A DNA stretch of 64,000 bases, from the NCBI GenBank assembly GCA_036274155.1, contig DASUGH010000015.1, positions 15,590-79,589 on the forward strand, in the 5' to 3' direction. Both the position numbers and the translations under genes were made by a program. The notes beneath the pieces are model-generated. The model saw nothing but the letters and a program-made list of their open reading frames with translations, searched no databases and was not told the DNA's origin. How positions within the stretch are numbered: position 1 is the first letter of the stretch; each line of letters starts with the position of its first letter. This DNA comes from Gp6-AA40 sp036274155 (lineage in GTDB: Bacteria; Acidobacteriota; Vicinamibacteria; Vicinamibacterales; UBA2999). Shown in pieces: positions 25,792 through 35,140 of this stretch.

Positions 25792-27528
25792 GTGACATCC
25801 CGATTCAATCGAAGGCAGTCTGCCGTCGTAACGCTCGTTACCTGCATGGTCTCCGGCCTCGTGATCGGCGCCGGCGCCGCGCCGGGCGGCGGCGCGCCCG
25901 GTTCCAGCGAGAGCTGCGTGCAGAACGCCGGCGACCTGAACCGTGATGGCTTCGCCGACTACGCCGTCAACCGAACGGTCAATGGCGCATCGATTGTCTA
26001 CCTGGTCTTTGGCGAGGCATTGCCGGCGACCGCCCATCCGGAGCGCCATCACGGACGAGTTGTTGTCCTGCGGGGCCCATCCGCCGTCCCGTTTCTCTGC
26101 CCCGATCCGCTGGCCAGCGTCACCACCCGTGCGCTGCGCACTGGCGGCAATCGCCAGGCCGCCCCGCTCGCCGAGAGCCCGATCGGCCGGCCAGTGTCAT
26201 ACACCGTCGTCGATCTCGACCCGCTGATGCCCGGCGCCCTGCCGGGCACGTCGAGTGTGACCGCGCGAATCAACGCCCGTGGAGAAATCGTCGGACACTT
26301 CATCACGGCGGATGGTGAGCACGCATTCGTCTACGACGGTAACGAGGTGCGCGATCTCGGCACGCTCGGCGGCCGCAGCAGCATCGCCCGGTCGATCAAC
26401 GACCGGTCGGAGATCGTCGGTTACTCGCTGACCGGCGAGTTCGATACGAGCGGGCTTGTGAATGAAGCGTTTCTGAGCGACGGGCACACGATGAAGAGCC
26501 TCGGCATCCGCTGGAGCTCGGCCGAGCACATCAACAACCGGGGGCAGATCGTCGGCGAGATGCTGGTGCAGCCGAACCTGAATCACGCCTTCCTGTACGA
26601 AGACGGTCAGGCGATCGATCTCGGGTCGCTGCCGCCGCTCGGCAACGCTGCACACAGCGTGGCGCTCTCGATCAATGACAGGGGACAGATCGTCGGCGAA
26701 TCGAACACGTTCGTGACGGGTCAGCAGTCGCCGTCGGCCCGCTTCGACGCCGTCCACGCCTTCCTCTACGAGAACGGCACGATGCGCGATCTCGGCACAT
26801 TCGGAAAAGTGTGCGCGTCGTTCCTCGGGACCGAGCGATGCATGGATCGCAGCAGCGCCACCGGCATCAACAGTTCAGGCCAGGTGGTGGGCTTCAGCAC
26901 CGGTCCTGCCGGCGGCACGCATGCCTTCCTCGGCACGTCCGAGGGACTCCAGGACCTGGGCACCCTCGAGGGCGGCAGCAGCTTCGCGTACGGGATCAAC
27001 GATTCAGGGCAGATCGTCGGCGGTTCGCAGAGCCCGTCTGGGGCGTTCTCTCCCTTTCTTTACGATCGCGGAACGATGTACGACCTGAATGCGCTGATCG
27101 TCGGTCCGCCCGGGGACGAACCGTTCACCGCGTACGCGATCAACAACTTCGGGCAGATCGCCGGCAACCATCACCTCCTGAACCCGATCTACGATTCGGT
27201 CGAGGAGGGGCGCGACTTTTCGTTCCTCGCCACGCTCGGCACGACCTTGCGTTTCGAGTACTGGGTCTCGCCCAGGTTTCGGGCGGCGCCGTGCCGTGGA
27301 CTCCGAAGCCGGCCGCAGCTGCAGGTCCGGATTGGCGCGACGACCCGGCCAGGACCATGGCTGCCGGTTGGCGTGCTGCGCAGCTGTGATTCGACCGATT
27401 GGGCGAGCGTGTCGCTCAGAATTCCCGAAGACCAGCGGAACACCGCGGCCCGCATCCACGTTCGTCTGCAGCAGACAGGTCCGCTTCAGGACGCGCGCGT
27501 CCACCTCCGGCGCTTCCGCATGGATTGA
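25792..27528 (+). CDS. Exported HAF-repeat protein
   Basis: 578 residues from GTG 25792, chosen for its GAGGAG ribosome site and the signal peptide (hydrophobic 10-28). After a calcium-loop-like 'NAGDLNRDGFADYAVNRT', about seven HAF repeats follow (about residues 140-470), each with 'HAF(L/V)Y..G...DLGTLGG' and '(S/A)..IN..GQIVG', for example 'DLGTLEGGSSFAYGINDSGQ'. HAF repeats form extracellular beta-propeller-like arrays. The C-terminal 110 residues are a beta-rich module with a Cys pair. The likely location is extracellular or the cell surface; ligand unknown. Confidence 0.85.
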   Translation: MTSRFNRRQSAVVTLVTCMVSGLVIGAGAAPGGGAPGSSESCVQNAGDLNRDGFADYAVNRTVNGASIVYLVFGEALPATAHPERHHGRVVVLRGPSAVPFLCPDPLASVTTRALRTGGNRQAAPLAESPIGRPVSYTVVDLDPLMPGALPGTSSVTARINARGEIVGHFITADGEHAFVYDGNEVRDLGTLGGRSSIARSINDRSEIVGYSLTGEFDTSGLVNEAFLSDGHTMKSLGIRWSSAEHINNRGQIVGEMLVQPNLNHAFLYEDGQAIDLGSLPPLGNAAHSVALSINDRGQIVGESNTFVTGQQSPSARFDAVHAFLYENGTMRDLGTFGKVCASFLGTERCMDRSSATGINSSGQVVGFSTGPAGGTHAFLGTSEGLQDLGTLEGGSSFAYGINDSGQIVGGSQSPSGAFSPFLYDRGTMYDLNALIVGPPGDEPFTAYAINNFGQIAGNHHLLNPIYDSVEEGRDFSFLATLGTTLRFEYWVSPRFRAAPCRGLRSRPQLQVRIGATTRPGPWLPVGVLRSCDSTDWASVSLRIPEDQRNTAARIHVRLQQTGPLQDARVHLRRFRMD

Positions 27529-27536
27529 CTTGACCC

Positions 27537-28916
27537 TCACTTGAGGTTCTTGTAAACGCGCTCCTCGACGCCTGCCAGCACCTTCATCGCTTCGTCATCG
27601 TAGAAGGGCAGCAGCTGCATCATGACGACGACGCCGATCTCCTTCGAGGGATCGATCCAGAAATGGGTGTTGAAGATGCCGGCCCACGTGCCGCTCCCGG
27701 CGCTCCTGCTGTTCGGCTTCTTGACCTTGGGCGTCGCCAGCTGAAAGCCCAGACCCCACTTGTCCTCTCCCGCGCCGAGCGGGAACGGCTTGGAGAGCCC
27801 GGGGTTCGCCGTTGGCTGCGGTTGAATGACCACCGAGCCGATGTTGTTCTGGAACATGGTCCGGACAGTGCGCGCGCCCACGATGCGGGTGGTCCCGACG
27901 CGTCCCTCGTTGAGCAGCATGCGAATGAACAGGCCATAATCTGCGGCCGTTGAGTACAGGCCGCCGTCGCCCGCCACGTTTGCCGGAAGCGACGCAGGCA
28001 CCGGCCGCTCGACGAGCGTGCCGTTCGTGCGCGAAAAGGTGGTGACGACCCGCGAGTATTTGTCCGCCGGCACCGCATAGCTCGTGTCCCGCATGCCGAG
28101 CGGCCGCAGGATTCGCGATTCGAGGAACGCATCGATCCGCTGACCCGAGATCGCTTCGACCACCTGGCCGAGCACACGTGTGCTGGCGCCGTACGCCCAG
28201 CTCTCGCCCGGGTCGAAAAGCAGCAGCAGCGGCGTGTCCAGCTCGTTCTTCATGCTCTTTGCCAGGATGGCGGTGAGCTTCGGACTCGCGAAGGTGTATC
28301 CAATCCCCGACGTGTGAGTGAGCAGGTGTCTGATCGTGATGGCACGCTTCGCCGGACGTGTCTGATAGCTGCCGTCGGATTCGTTGACGCTCGTGAGCAC
28401 CAGCGGATTCGCGTATGTCGGCAGGTACTTCGCCACCTCGTCGTCGAGCTTCAGCCGTCCTTCCTCGACGAGCATCATGGTCGCCAGCGACGTGACCGGC
28501 TTCGTCATCGAAGCGATGTTGAAGATCGCGCCCTTCGCCATCGCGACGTTGCCGGCGGCGTTCATCATGCCGAACGCCTCGTGATACATGACCCCGTCAC
28601 GATTGACGACGGCGACGACGGCGCCAGGGACGCTGCCGCGGGACACCGCGTCCCGCACGAAGCCGGACAGCTCCGTCGCGGCGGGCTGTCCAAACGAGGT
28701 TGCGGCATCGACGACAGGAGGGCGCTGGAAGAGCACCGCAACACTGACGAGCATCAATCCCAGCCAAAGAGCTCCGCCGCGTGATCCCGGGCGGAGCCGC
28801 TCGGCTGGTTGCCAGCGTCTCTTGCCGCGCTCTGCGCGGCTCGGACCGCTATGCGTGACGCGATAACAACCTTCACGCAACGAGCCGCATAGCGGTCCGC
28901 GGAGCAGTCGCTTCAT
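27537..28916 (-). CDS. Exported serine hydrolase (beta-lactamase class C / esterase family)
   Basis: 459 residues if ATG 28916 is used; ATG 28970 and ATG 28754 are other in-frame candidates. A membrane or signal segment is at about residues 50-68 ('ALWLGLMLVSVAVLFQRPPV'). The SxxK motif lies in 'NIASMTKPVTS', the Tyr motif in 'SWAYGASTRVLGQVV', and other family marks are 'RHLLTHTSGIGYTFA' and 'RPLGMRDTSYAVP'. It hydrolyses esters, D-Ala peptides or lactams in the periplasm. Codons 6-25 run through a 14-bp inverted repeat (28842-28899), so the N-terminal extension is palindrome-encoded. Confidence 0.85.
   Translation of the reverse strand: MKRLLRGPLCGSLREGCYRVTHSGPSRAERGKRRWQPAERLRPGSRGGALWLGLMLVSVAVLFQRPPVVDAATSFGQPAATELSGFVRDAVSRGSVPGAVVAVVNRDGVMYHEAFGMMNAAGNVAMAKGAIFNIASMTKPVTSLATMMLVEEGRLKLDDEVAKYLPTYANPLVLTSVNESDGSYQTRPAKRAITIRHLLTHTSGIGYTFASPKLTAILAKSMKNELDTPLLLLFDPGESWAYGASTRVLGQVVEAISGQRIDAFLESRILRPLGMRDTSYAVPADKYSRVVTTFSRTNGTLVERPVPASLPANVAGDGGLYSTAADYGLFIRMLLNEGRVGTTRIVGARTVRTMFQNNIGSVVIQPQPTANPGLSKPFPLGAGEDKWGLGFQLATPKVKKPNSRSAGSGTWAGIFNTHFWIDPSKEIGVVVMMQLLPFYDDEAMKVLAGVEERVYKNLK
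28842..28899. repeat. Hairpin element with 14-bp stem at the start of the serine hydrolase gene
   Basis: Arms CGGACCGCTATGCG (28842-28855) and CGCATAGCGGTCCG (28886-28899) are perfectly complementary around 30 bases. A second small hairpin (GCCGCG...TGCGCGGC) lies at about 28824-28840. The stem lies just inside the proposed start codon at 28916, so it is either translated or part of the leader if translation starts at 28754. Confidence 0.8.
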
Positions 28917-29081
28917 CGGATGTTCAGCTTTCCCGGCGGTCTGAGCCGTGTTGTGTATGTCGGAGGTCATACGATACCCGATGCGATGCCGTTTACCGGC
29001 CGATGCGATCAGCGGTCTTGCGCGGATCACTGCAAAGAGCTGCAGCGCGCTTGCTAGAATGCCGCGAGTGTGGAGTCGCCC

Positions 29082-30428
29082 ATGACACGCCCGATACATC
29101 TTGCGCTTCTGGTTACCCTGAGCAGCGTCACGCTGTCGGCCGCCGACTGGCCGACCTGGCGCGGGCCGAACGGCACCGGGTCCACGACCGAGAGCGGATT
29201 GCCGGTGAAGTGGAGTGCCAAGGAGAACGTGGCATGGAAGGCGCCGATTGCCGGTCTCGGCGTGTCGACGCCGATCGTCACCGGCAACCTCGTGATCGTC
29301 ACCTCGCAGCTCGGCTCGAGCACGCGTCGCGCGGGGAATCATCCACGCTTGGTGCAGGGCGGCGACGCAGCGGCTGCGGGTGAGCGCGCACTTGGCGGCG
29401 CAGCGCCCGATCGCGCGGCCGCATCCGACGGGCGGTCGTATTTTCTGGTCGAGGCGTTTGGCCGCGCCGACGGTAAAAAGCTCTGGGACTATCGCGTGGA
29501 GGCGAGCGGCACCCTCCCCGAGGTCCACGACAAGCACAACATGGCATCGTCGAGTCCGGTCTCGGACGGGCAGATGATCTACGCCTGGTTTGCCACCGGG
29601 CAGATCGTGGCGCTCGATTTGAACGGCAAGCGGGTGTGGGAGCGCCATCTCGGCAAGGAGATCTCTCCCTACGACATCACCTGGGGCCACGCCAGCTCAC
29701 CGACGATCTTCGAGGACTCGCTGCTGCTGCTCTGCGACCACACGTCACAGTCGTACTTGCTCGCCCTCGACAAGCGGACGGGCAAGGAGAAGTGGAAGGC
29801 AAGCCGGGGGGCGGGCAAATCGTCGTACAGCACGCCGCTCGTCGTTCCCGGTCCGAATGGTCCGGAAGTCATCGTCAATTCGAGCGATCGCGTCGACGCG
29901 TATCACGCCCGCACCGGCGAGCTGCTCTGGTACACCGGCGGCACGAACCGGTTTCCCGTGCCATCGCCGCTCTTCTCGGATGGCGTGATCTACATGAGCC
30001 GCGGCTACCGCAGCAGCCCATACATGGCGCTGCGCCCCGGCGGCCGCGGCGACATCACCAAGACGCATGTCATCTGGGAGAACACGACGGGAGGTCCGTA
30101 CATCTCGTCGCTGGTGCACGACAACGGGCTGATCTACATGGCCACCGATGTCGGTGCGGTCACAGTGGTCGATGCCAAGGACGGCTCACGGGTGTGGCAG
30201 CAGAGGATCGACGGCGTGTTCTCGGCGTCGCCGGTGGCCGCCGACGGGAAGATCTACTTCGTGAGCGAGAACGGCGAGACGATCGTCGTCCGATCCGGCC
30301 GCACGCCGGAGGTGCTGTCGCGCAACGATCTCGGCGAGCGGCAGGTCGCCTCGCCAGCCGTGTCGAACGGGCAGATCTTCATCCGCACCGACGATCACAT
30401 CTTCGCCATCGGGAAGCCCGCCAGGTAG
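29082..30428 (+). CDS. Exported PQQ-like beta-propeller protein
   Basis: 448 residues from ATG 29082 (GTG 29070 is an alternative). A signal peptide ends at 'TLSAADWPTWRGP'; 'WPTWRGPNGTG' is the standard opening of PQQ-repeat exported proteins in Acidobacteria and Planctomycetes. Repeated blades follow: 'KAPIAGLGVSTPIVTGNLVI', 'VALDLNGKRVWERHLG', 'LALDKRTGKEKW', 'VDAKDGSRVWQQRIDGVFSA'. It lacks the active-site set of true quinoprotein dehydrogenases, so a binding or scaffold role is likelier. It converges with the MFS gene. Confidence 0.85.
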   Translation: MTRPIHLALLVTLSSVTLSAADWPTWRGPNGTGSTTESGLPVKWSAKENVAWKAPIAGLGVSTPIVTGNLVIVTSQLGSSTRRAGNHPRLVQGGDAAAAGERALGGAAPDRAAASDGRSYFLVEAFGRADGKKLWDYRVEASGTLPEVHDKHNMASSSPVSDGQMIYAWFATGQIVALDLNGKRVWERHLGKEISPYDITWGHASSPTIFEDSLLLLCDHTSQSYLLALDKRTGKEKWKASRGAGKSSYSTPLVVPGPNGPEVIVNSSDRVDAYHARTGELLWYTGGTNRFPVPSPLFSDGVIYMSRGYRSSPYMALRPGGRGDITKTHVIWENTTGGPYISSLVHDNGLIYMATDVGAVTVVDAKDGSRVWQQRIDGVFSASPVAADGKIYFVSENGETIVVRSGRTPEVLSRNDLGERQVASPAVSNGQIFIRTDDHIFAIGKPAR

Positions 30429-30457
30429 GGGCGGGCTTGAGGCATCGAGGGCTCCTC

Positions 30458-30479
30458 GAGGCACCGAGATTTTCGCCAC
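30458..30479. repeat. 22-bp dispersed repeat, copy 1
   Basis: Exact copy of the repeat beginning gaggcaccgagattttcgcc. It is found again inverted at 30632-30653 and directly at 50397-50418. The first two copies form an inverted pair in the 246-base gap between the propeller and MFS genes. Confidence 0.85.
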
Positions 30480-30604
30480 CGACATTCTGGGGTACCCGAA
30501 GCTACTGGGTTAAGGGGCTTTCCAGCCTTCAACGGAATCCGCGATGACGTTGGCGCAGCCGGCGAACCATTCGTCGTTGCCGGAAGGAGCTCAGATCAAA
30601 GTGA

Positions 30605-30674
30605 TCGTCTTCTCTGTGCCTCTGTGCCTCTGTGGCGAAAATCTCGGTGCCTCGCAGCGGAACCTCTGTGCCTC
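30605..30674. repeat. 22-bp dispersed repeat, copy 2 (inverted), with CTCTGTGC tandem
   Basis: The inverted exact copy is at 30632-30653, preceded by tandem CTCTGTGC units (30612-30635) and followed by another 'cctctgtgcctctcag'. The same order, inverted, is found at 50397-50440. Confidence 0.8.
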
Positions 30675-32012
30675 TCAGTCCGGGAGCGCCTCCTCTCTCG
30701 GCTCGGGCAGGAAGAAGCTGGCAATGAAGCCGATCACGTACGCGCTGCCGCCGACGATGGCAGCCGCGTAGGCGAGCCTGATGGGCACCGAGCCGCCAGG
30801 CATGAGGGTGGAGAGCGAGACGGCGAGCTGGGCGCCGAACGTCCCGATCATGCGGCCGCCGACGTTCGCGGCAAAGCTTTCGCCGGTGCCGCGAAGAAAG
30901 GTCGGATAGACGCGCGGGAGGTAGTTGCCCCAGAAGCTGAACTGCGCGACGGTCATGAACCCGACCACGGCGACGCCCCATTGCGCCAGCGACAATCCGA
31001 TGGTGGGGACGAGCCAGTAGACCAGTGGCAGCAGGAGAAGGCCGGGTACCTGGAATACGTGCAGGAGGCGCCGGCGGCTGATGATCACCGCCGCGAGCAC
31101 TGCCAGTGCGATGCGTCCGGCGAGGCCGCCGAACTCCTGGATCGACTGGACTACGCCGACCGTCTGCTCCTGCGCCCTCGGCTCGAGCACGCGCACTTCT
31201 GCCAGGCCAGGCACGATGCGGGGCATCTGCTGGACGGCGCCGAAGGCGGCCGCATACGCGCACGCCATCATGATCGTGGTGACGATGGTCGTGCGCCGGA
31301 ATTCAGGCGTGAACAGAAGGAAGAAGCTCGGTCGCTTGAGCGAGCCGGTGCGCTTCTTCTCGGCCCAGATCGGCGATTCCGGCAGGAACGGCCGGATGAT
31401 CATCAGCGGAATGGCCGGGAGCAGGCCGGACATCAGCGTGTACCGCCAGGCCTGGTGCCCTCCGTGGATTGCCGGAAGCACGTGGCTGTAGGTGACAATG
31501 AGCGTGTAGGCACCGCTCACCATCAAGCCGCCGATGGAGCTGAAGGCCTGCGTGTAGCCGAGTACCTTCTCGCGTTGAGCCGGATCGGTGAAGAGCTCCG
31601 ACAGCCAGGCGACGGCGGCGACGAACTCCACGCAGACTCCGACGAAGGTGCAGCAGCGCCAGAAGAGCAGCCATCCCACTGACGTCGCAAGCCCGGACGC
31701 CAGAGCGCCGAACGCGTAGAGCAGGATGCTGTAGACGAGCACGCGGCGTCGTCCGAGCAGGTCGGTGAGGTAGCCGCCGAGCAGGCCGAAGATTCCGCCT
31801 GCCACCGCCGGCACGTAGACCAGCGTGCCGACCCACGCGTTGACCGCCTCGCTGTTGGGTGGAGCGCCGAGCAGTTCAGCCAACGCCGGCCGGACGACGA
31901 GCGGCATCACCAGCAGCTCGTAGGTGTCGTACGCAAAGCCGAGCGCGGCCACCGCACAGATCACCCACTGGAGCGGCGTCAGCCGCCCGGGCGTCACGGT
32001 CTCTGTTGTCAT
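30675..32012 (-). CDS. MFS transporter (sugar/organic-acid porter type)
   Basis: 445 residues from ATG 32012 with twelve hydrophobic segments. The MFS loop signature after TM2 is 'GLLGGYLTDLLGRRRVLVYS'; TM4 has 'FWRCCTFVGVCVEFVAAVAW' followed by LSELF, as in metabolite:H+ symporters, and the cytoplasmic loop has 'PFLPESPIWAEKKRTGSLKR'. It is an inner-membrane transporter of unknown substrate. It ends in 'FFLPEPREEALPD'. It is divergent from the propeller protein gene at 32203. Confidence 0.82.
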   Translation of the reverse strand: MTTETVTPGRLTPLQWVICAVAALGFAYDTYELLVMPLVVRPALAELLGAPPNSEAVNAWVGTLVYVPAVAGGIFGLLGGYLTDLLGRRRVLVYSILLYAFGALASGLATSVGWLLFWRCCTFVGVCVEFVAAVAWLSELFTDPAQREKVLGYTQAFSSIGGLMVSGAYTLIVTYSHVLPAIHGGHQAWRYTLMSGLLPAIPLMIIRPFLPESPIWAEKKRTGSLKRPSFFLLFTPEFRRTTIVTTIMMACAYAAAFGAVQQMPRIVPGLAEVRVLEPRAQEQTVGVVQSIQEFGGLAGRIALAVLAAVIISRRRLLHVFQVPGLLLLPLVYWLVPTIGLSLAQWGVAVVGFMTVAQFSFWGNYLPRVYPTFLRGTGESFAANVGGRMIGTFGAQLAVSLSTLMPGGSVPIRLAYAAAIVGGSAYVIGFIASFFLPEPREEALPD

Positions 32013-32070
32013 AGACCCTCAATACGCTACAAGGCCGGGAAGTATTTCGCGAGCGCTGTCGTTGCGGGCG

Positions 32071-32087
32071 GTGATCACGTGTATCAC
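32071..32087. promoter_or_regulatory. Possible Crp/Fnr-like operator
   Basis: GTGATcacgtgtATCAC is a 5-bp inverted repeat with a 7-base spacer in the divergent promoter region between the MFS gene and the gene at 32203. It resembles a Crp-type half-site pair but is short, and chance is not excluded. Confidence 0.3.
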
Positions 32088-32094
32088 ACATTTT

Positions 32095-32173
32095 TCGCAG
32101 AACCGAGCTTCAGCTCGGTTGGACACGGTCGGTTCTGCGACTGATCAAACCGAGCTGAAGCTCGGTTCTGCGA
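32095..32173. repeat. Inverted pair of the 26-bp REP-like palindrome
   Basis: Two exact copies in opposite orientation, 32095-32120 and 32148-32173, each centred on AACCGAGCTTCAGCTCGGTT with a TCGCAG tail. They lie in the divergent region between MFS and the propeller gene. Single copies are at 39809-39834 and two at 47442-47506. Confidence 0.95.
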
Positions 32174-32202
32174 AATCGGCACGGGTGTATCATCCGCCCA
32201 TC

Positions 32203-34170
32203 GTGTCTGTGCGACAGCCAACGAGACGGCTCATCCTCGGCGTGCTCCAGGCGCTCGTCGCCACGATACTGGTGACGACCGGCAGCGCGTCGCAGCCCGC
32301 CGCCGCACAGCGCGCTACAGCCGGCGAGCAGTGCGTCGATCACTCGAGGGACCCGGCCGGCTGTCAGCCGAGCACGTTCGATACGCCGATCGCGCAGATG
32401 CCGTCGGTGCGGGTCGACCGGCAGGGCAACATCGATCCGCGATCGTCCGAGGCCGACGCGAAAGCGGGCGCGTTCGCGCTCGAGACCCGGCTTCACCTGT
32501 TCCGGAACTTCGAGCACCTGCACTGGGTGGTCACCGTGCCATCGGAGCGCGACCCGGCCACGGGTGCGTGGCGGGGCGGCGACCTGGATGGCGCAGGTGA
32601 CGGCCGCGGCCTCGGCGTGGCGGGACAGTGCCTCTTCGTCGGCCACGCCAACGGCGCCGGCATCCGGCACGCGATCAACATCTTCAGGATTCAGCCCGAC
32701 CCCGAGAAACAGCCGCCCGTCCAGGTCGGCGAGATCCCGGCAATCGTCGAGGGCAACCAGGGATTCGACGACCGCGAGCTTCGCTCGCTCGTCTATCGCA
32801 CGTCACGCGGCGAGGATCGTTACCTCCTGGTGCGCAACGCCGGAACGAACACCGCCGGTCGGATGGAGTCGTACCGAATCGACATGAACACCTGCCTGCC
32901 GGTGTTCAAGAGCGAGACCACGGACTTCCACTCGCAGTCGCACGAGTTCTTTCTCTGGCACGACCCTGCCAACAGCAATCGCGTACTCGTCTACATGACG
33001 AACTGGACCGGCGGCGTGCCCGACCCGGAGCGTCCGGGTCTGAAGGTGCCGGACCTGATCGTGCTCGCCGTGACCGACGAAAGCACCGGCGAGGTGCTGG
33101 CGAAGCCGCGGACGCTCGCCGGGTTCACGTTGCAGGAAGTCGGAGGTCCGCCGATCGACGAGCGTCCCGACGCCACCGGCCTCTTTTCCGACGGGCGGTT
33201 CCTCGATTTCAGCGATCTGAAGAACGGCCGCGGCCAGGCGGGTAACTTTCAGAATCGCGAGCAGAACCGGCTGCATTCGGTGTCGGTGACGCCGGACGGC
33301 GAACGCGTGTATGTCGCCGGCACCACCGCCGGCTTCTACGTGCTCAACTCGGAGTCGGTGGCGCACAGCACCGACGCGCAGCTCGCGGCTGGCACCGACG
33401 GCTGCAACCAGCGGTCGACGATCGTGGCCCCCGGGGGAGTCATCGATGCCGCGAAGCTGCCGATGCTCGCCACCGATTGTGTGCGGATGGTCGTCAACGA
33501 CGACCCCGGACTCAAAGCGTTCCTCGCATCGAACGCGTCGCCAGAGACCAAGGCGAATCGCTATCTGGTGCTCCTCACCCGCTCGCGGTTCGACGTCTAC
33601 CCGCCGGTGAACGCCACGCCGACCGGCACGCATAGCGCCGTGTTCGTGCCCGACCGTCCGGCGCGCGTGCGCGGGAACACGAAGGGTCGCCCGTCGTATG
33701 TCTGGCTGTCGGACGAGAACGGCGGCTGTCCGCTCAACTACGCGCGGATGGTGTCGGTGGAAGCCGAGGCGACGCCGATCATGATTGGCGCGTTCGCAAT
33801 CCCCGACAACGAGATCGGCGAGTGCCTGTCGCAGGCGACCATCGAGCCGAACGGGCAGCCGCGGCGGCGCAATCCCCAGCAGAACCACAACCCGACCGTG
33901 TTCAAGAACCTCGTGTTCACCACCTGGTATTCACACGGTTTGCGGGCCATCGACATCTCGAACCCGTACACGCCGCGCGAAGTCGGCTACGCGTTGACCA
34001 TTCCACAGGGTGTGGCGCGCACCTACCCGGTCTTCAAGGACGGGCTGATCTACTGGGTGGACAACGACACGGGCCTCCATGTTGCGCGCTACACCGGCCC
34101 GAGACGCGACGAGCTGCCGGGCCCGGGGTCCGGTACTTACGAAGGCAATGCCACCAGCCCTCACCGTTAG
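32203..34170 (+). CDS. Exported LVIVD-type beta-propeller protein
   Basis: 655 residues from GTG 32203; upstream in-frame codons run through the REP-like repeat and are rejected. The signal peptide is about 1-34 (ending PAAAQ). Propeller-like segments include 'EHLHWVVTVPSERDPATGAW', 'GQCLFVGHANGAGIRHAINI', 'LHSVSVTPDGERVYVAGTTA', 'NPTVFKNLVFTTWYSHGLRA' and IDISNPYTPREVG, the last being the typical LVIVD motif. It is probably secreted or periplasmic. It overlaps the next gene by 23 bases, starting a three-gene operon with a metal-binding-domain protein and a cytochrome. Confidence 0.8.
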   Translation: MSVRQPTRRLILGVLQALVATILVTTGSASQPAAAQRATAGEQCVDHSRDPAGCQPSTFDTPIAQMPSVRVDRQGNIDPRSSEADAKAGAFALETRLHLFRNFEHLHWVVTVPSERDPATGAWRGGDLDGAGDGRGLGVAGQCLFVGHANGAGIRHAINIFRIQPDPEKQPPVQVGEIPAIVEGNQGFDDRELRSLVYRTSRGEDRYLLVRNAGTNTAGRMESYRIDMNTCLPVFKSETTDFHSQSHEFFLWHDPANSNRVLVYMTNWTGGVPDPERPGLKVPDLIVLAVTDESTGEVLAKPRTLAGFTLQEVGGPPIDERPDATGLFSDGRFLDFSDLKNGRGQAGNFQNREQNRLHSVSVTPDGERVYVAGTTAGFYVLNSESVAHSTDAQLAAGTDGCNQRSTIVAPGGVIDAAKLPMLATDCVRMVVNDDPGLKAFLASNASPETKANRYLVLLTRSRFDVYPPVNATPTGTHSAVFVPDRPARVRGNTKGRPSYVWLSDENGGCPLNYARMVSVEAEATPIMIGAFAIPDNEIGECLSQATIEPNGQPRRRNPQQNHNPTVFKNLVFTTWYSHGLRAIDISNPYTPREVGYALTIPQGVARTYPVFKDGLIYWVDNDTGLHVARYTGPRRDELPGPGSGTYEGNATSPHR

Positions 34171-35140
34171 AGGGGTTGGCGGCGCAGCCTTTCTCCTCCT
34201 GGTCAGTCTGTTCGCGCTGCAGGCACCCGCGCCCGGTCAGACGCCTGCCCTTGAGACGGCCTTCGTCTGTCCGATGCATCCCGACTACACGCTGGACGTC
34301 GAGGGGCGCTGTCCGCGCTGCGGCATGGCGCTCGTCCGCGCCACGCCGTACGACGTGCGCGACTACGGGTTCGAGCTCACCACGTCGCCCGCTCCGGTCA
34401 GGGCCGGTCAGCCGGCACAGTGGCGGTTCAAGGTCTTCCATCCCGACACGCACCGGCAGGTGACTCGCTTCGAGCGCGTGCACGAGAAGGAGTACCACCT
34501 CTTCGTCATCAGTCAGGACATGGAGCACTTCGAGCACGTCCACCCCGACGAGCAGTCTGACGGCACCTGGACGATCGGCGTCACGCTCCCGAAACCTGGC
34601 TATTACGCGCTGCTCTCGGACTTCCTGCCCGCCGGCGGTTCGTCGCAGCTCATCGTCCGGCCGCTCGTCACGGCGGGCTATACCGGAGATCTCGTCAGCG
34701 ACCGCGCGCAGCTCGTGCCCGATGCCAGCCCGATGAAGACGGTCGGCGACATCACGTCAACGGTGACCTACGATCCGCCGACGTTCGTCGCGGGTCTCTA
34801 CGGTCATCTGATCTTCAATCTCACCGACACGCAGACGGGGCGGGCGATCACCGACCTCCAGACATATCTCGGCGCGTTCGGGCACACGCTGATCATGAGC
34901 GAGGACATGGTGGACTACGTGCACACCCACTCGCTCGACATCCTCGCCACCAATGACGATGACGATGGGCCGCAGTTTCTCATCGCACCCGGCGCCGATC
35001 TCGAGGCGCTGCGTGGAGGGCCGCAGGTGATCTTCGACGGCTTGATGCCGAAGCCCGGTCGCTATCGCGCGTGGACCCAGTTCCGCCGCAACGGCGAGCT
35101 GCACACGTTCACCTCGACGTTCAACGTGGTGGCGCCATGA
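34148..35140 (+). CDS. Exported protein with heavy-metal-binding domain
   Basis: 330 residues from ATG 34148, inside the end of the previous gene. Signal segment 'GAAFLLLVSLFALQAPAPGQ'. Residues about 41-66 form a heavy-metal-binding domain, 'FVCPMHPDYTLDVEGRCPRC' then GMAL, with the paired CPMHP and CPRCGM motifs found in copper export proteins. The rest contains two beta-sandwich modules rich in His and Met: 'EYHLFVISQDMEHFEHVHPD' and 'GHTLIMSEDMVDYVHTHSLD'. It probably binds copper or another soft metal in the periplasm. Its stop codon overlaps the start of the cytochrome gene (ATGA), so the two are coupled. Confidence 0.85.
   Translation: MPPALTVRGVGGAAFLLLVSLFALQAPAPGQTPALETAFVCPMHPDYTLDVEGRCPRCGMALVRATPYDVRDYGFELTTSPAPVRAGQPAQWRFKVFHPDTHRQVTRFERVHEKEYHLFVISQDMEHFEHVHPDEQSDGTWTIGVTLPKPGYYALLSDFLPAGGSSQLIVRPLVTAGYTGDLVSDRAQLVPDASPMKTVGDITSTVTYDPPTFVAGLYGHLIFNLTDTQTGRAITDLQTYLGAFGHTLIMSEDMVDYVHTHSLDILATNDDDDGPQFLIAPGADLEALRGGPQVIFDGLMPKPGRYRAWTQFRRNGELHTFTSTFNVVAP

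Noticed and set aside
30510..30590. Minus-strand segment reading 'NDEWFAGCANVIADSVEGWK' before a stop
   Set aside because: It looks protein-like and may be the end of a lost gene, but 26 codons between repeats are too short to assign.
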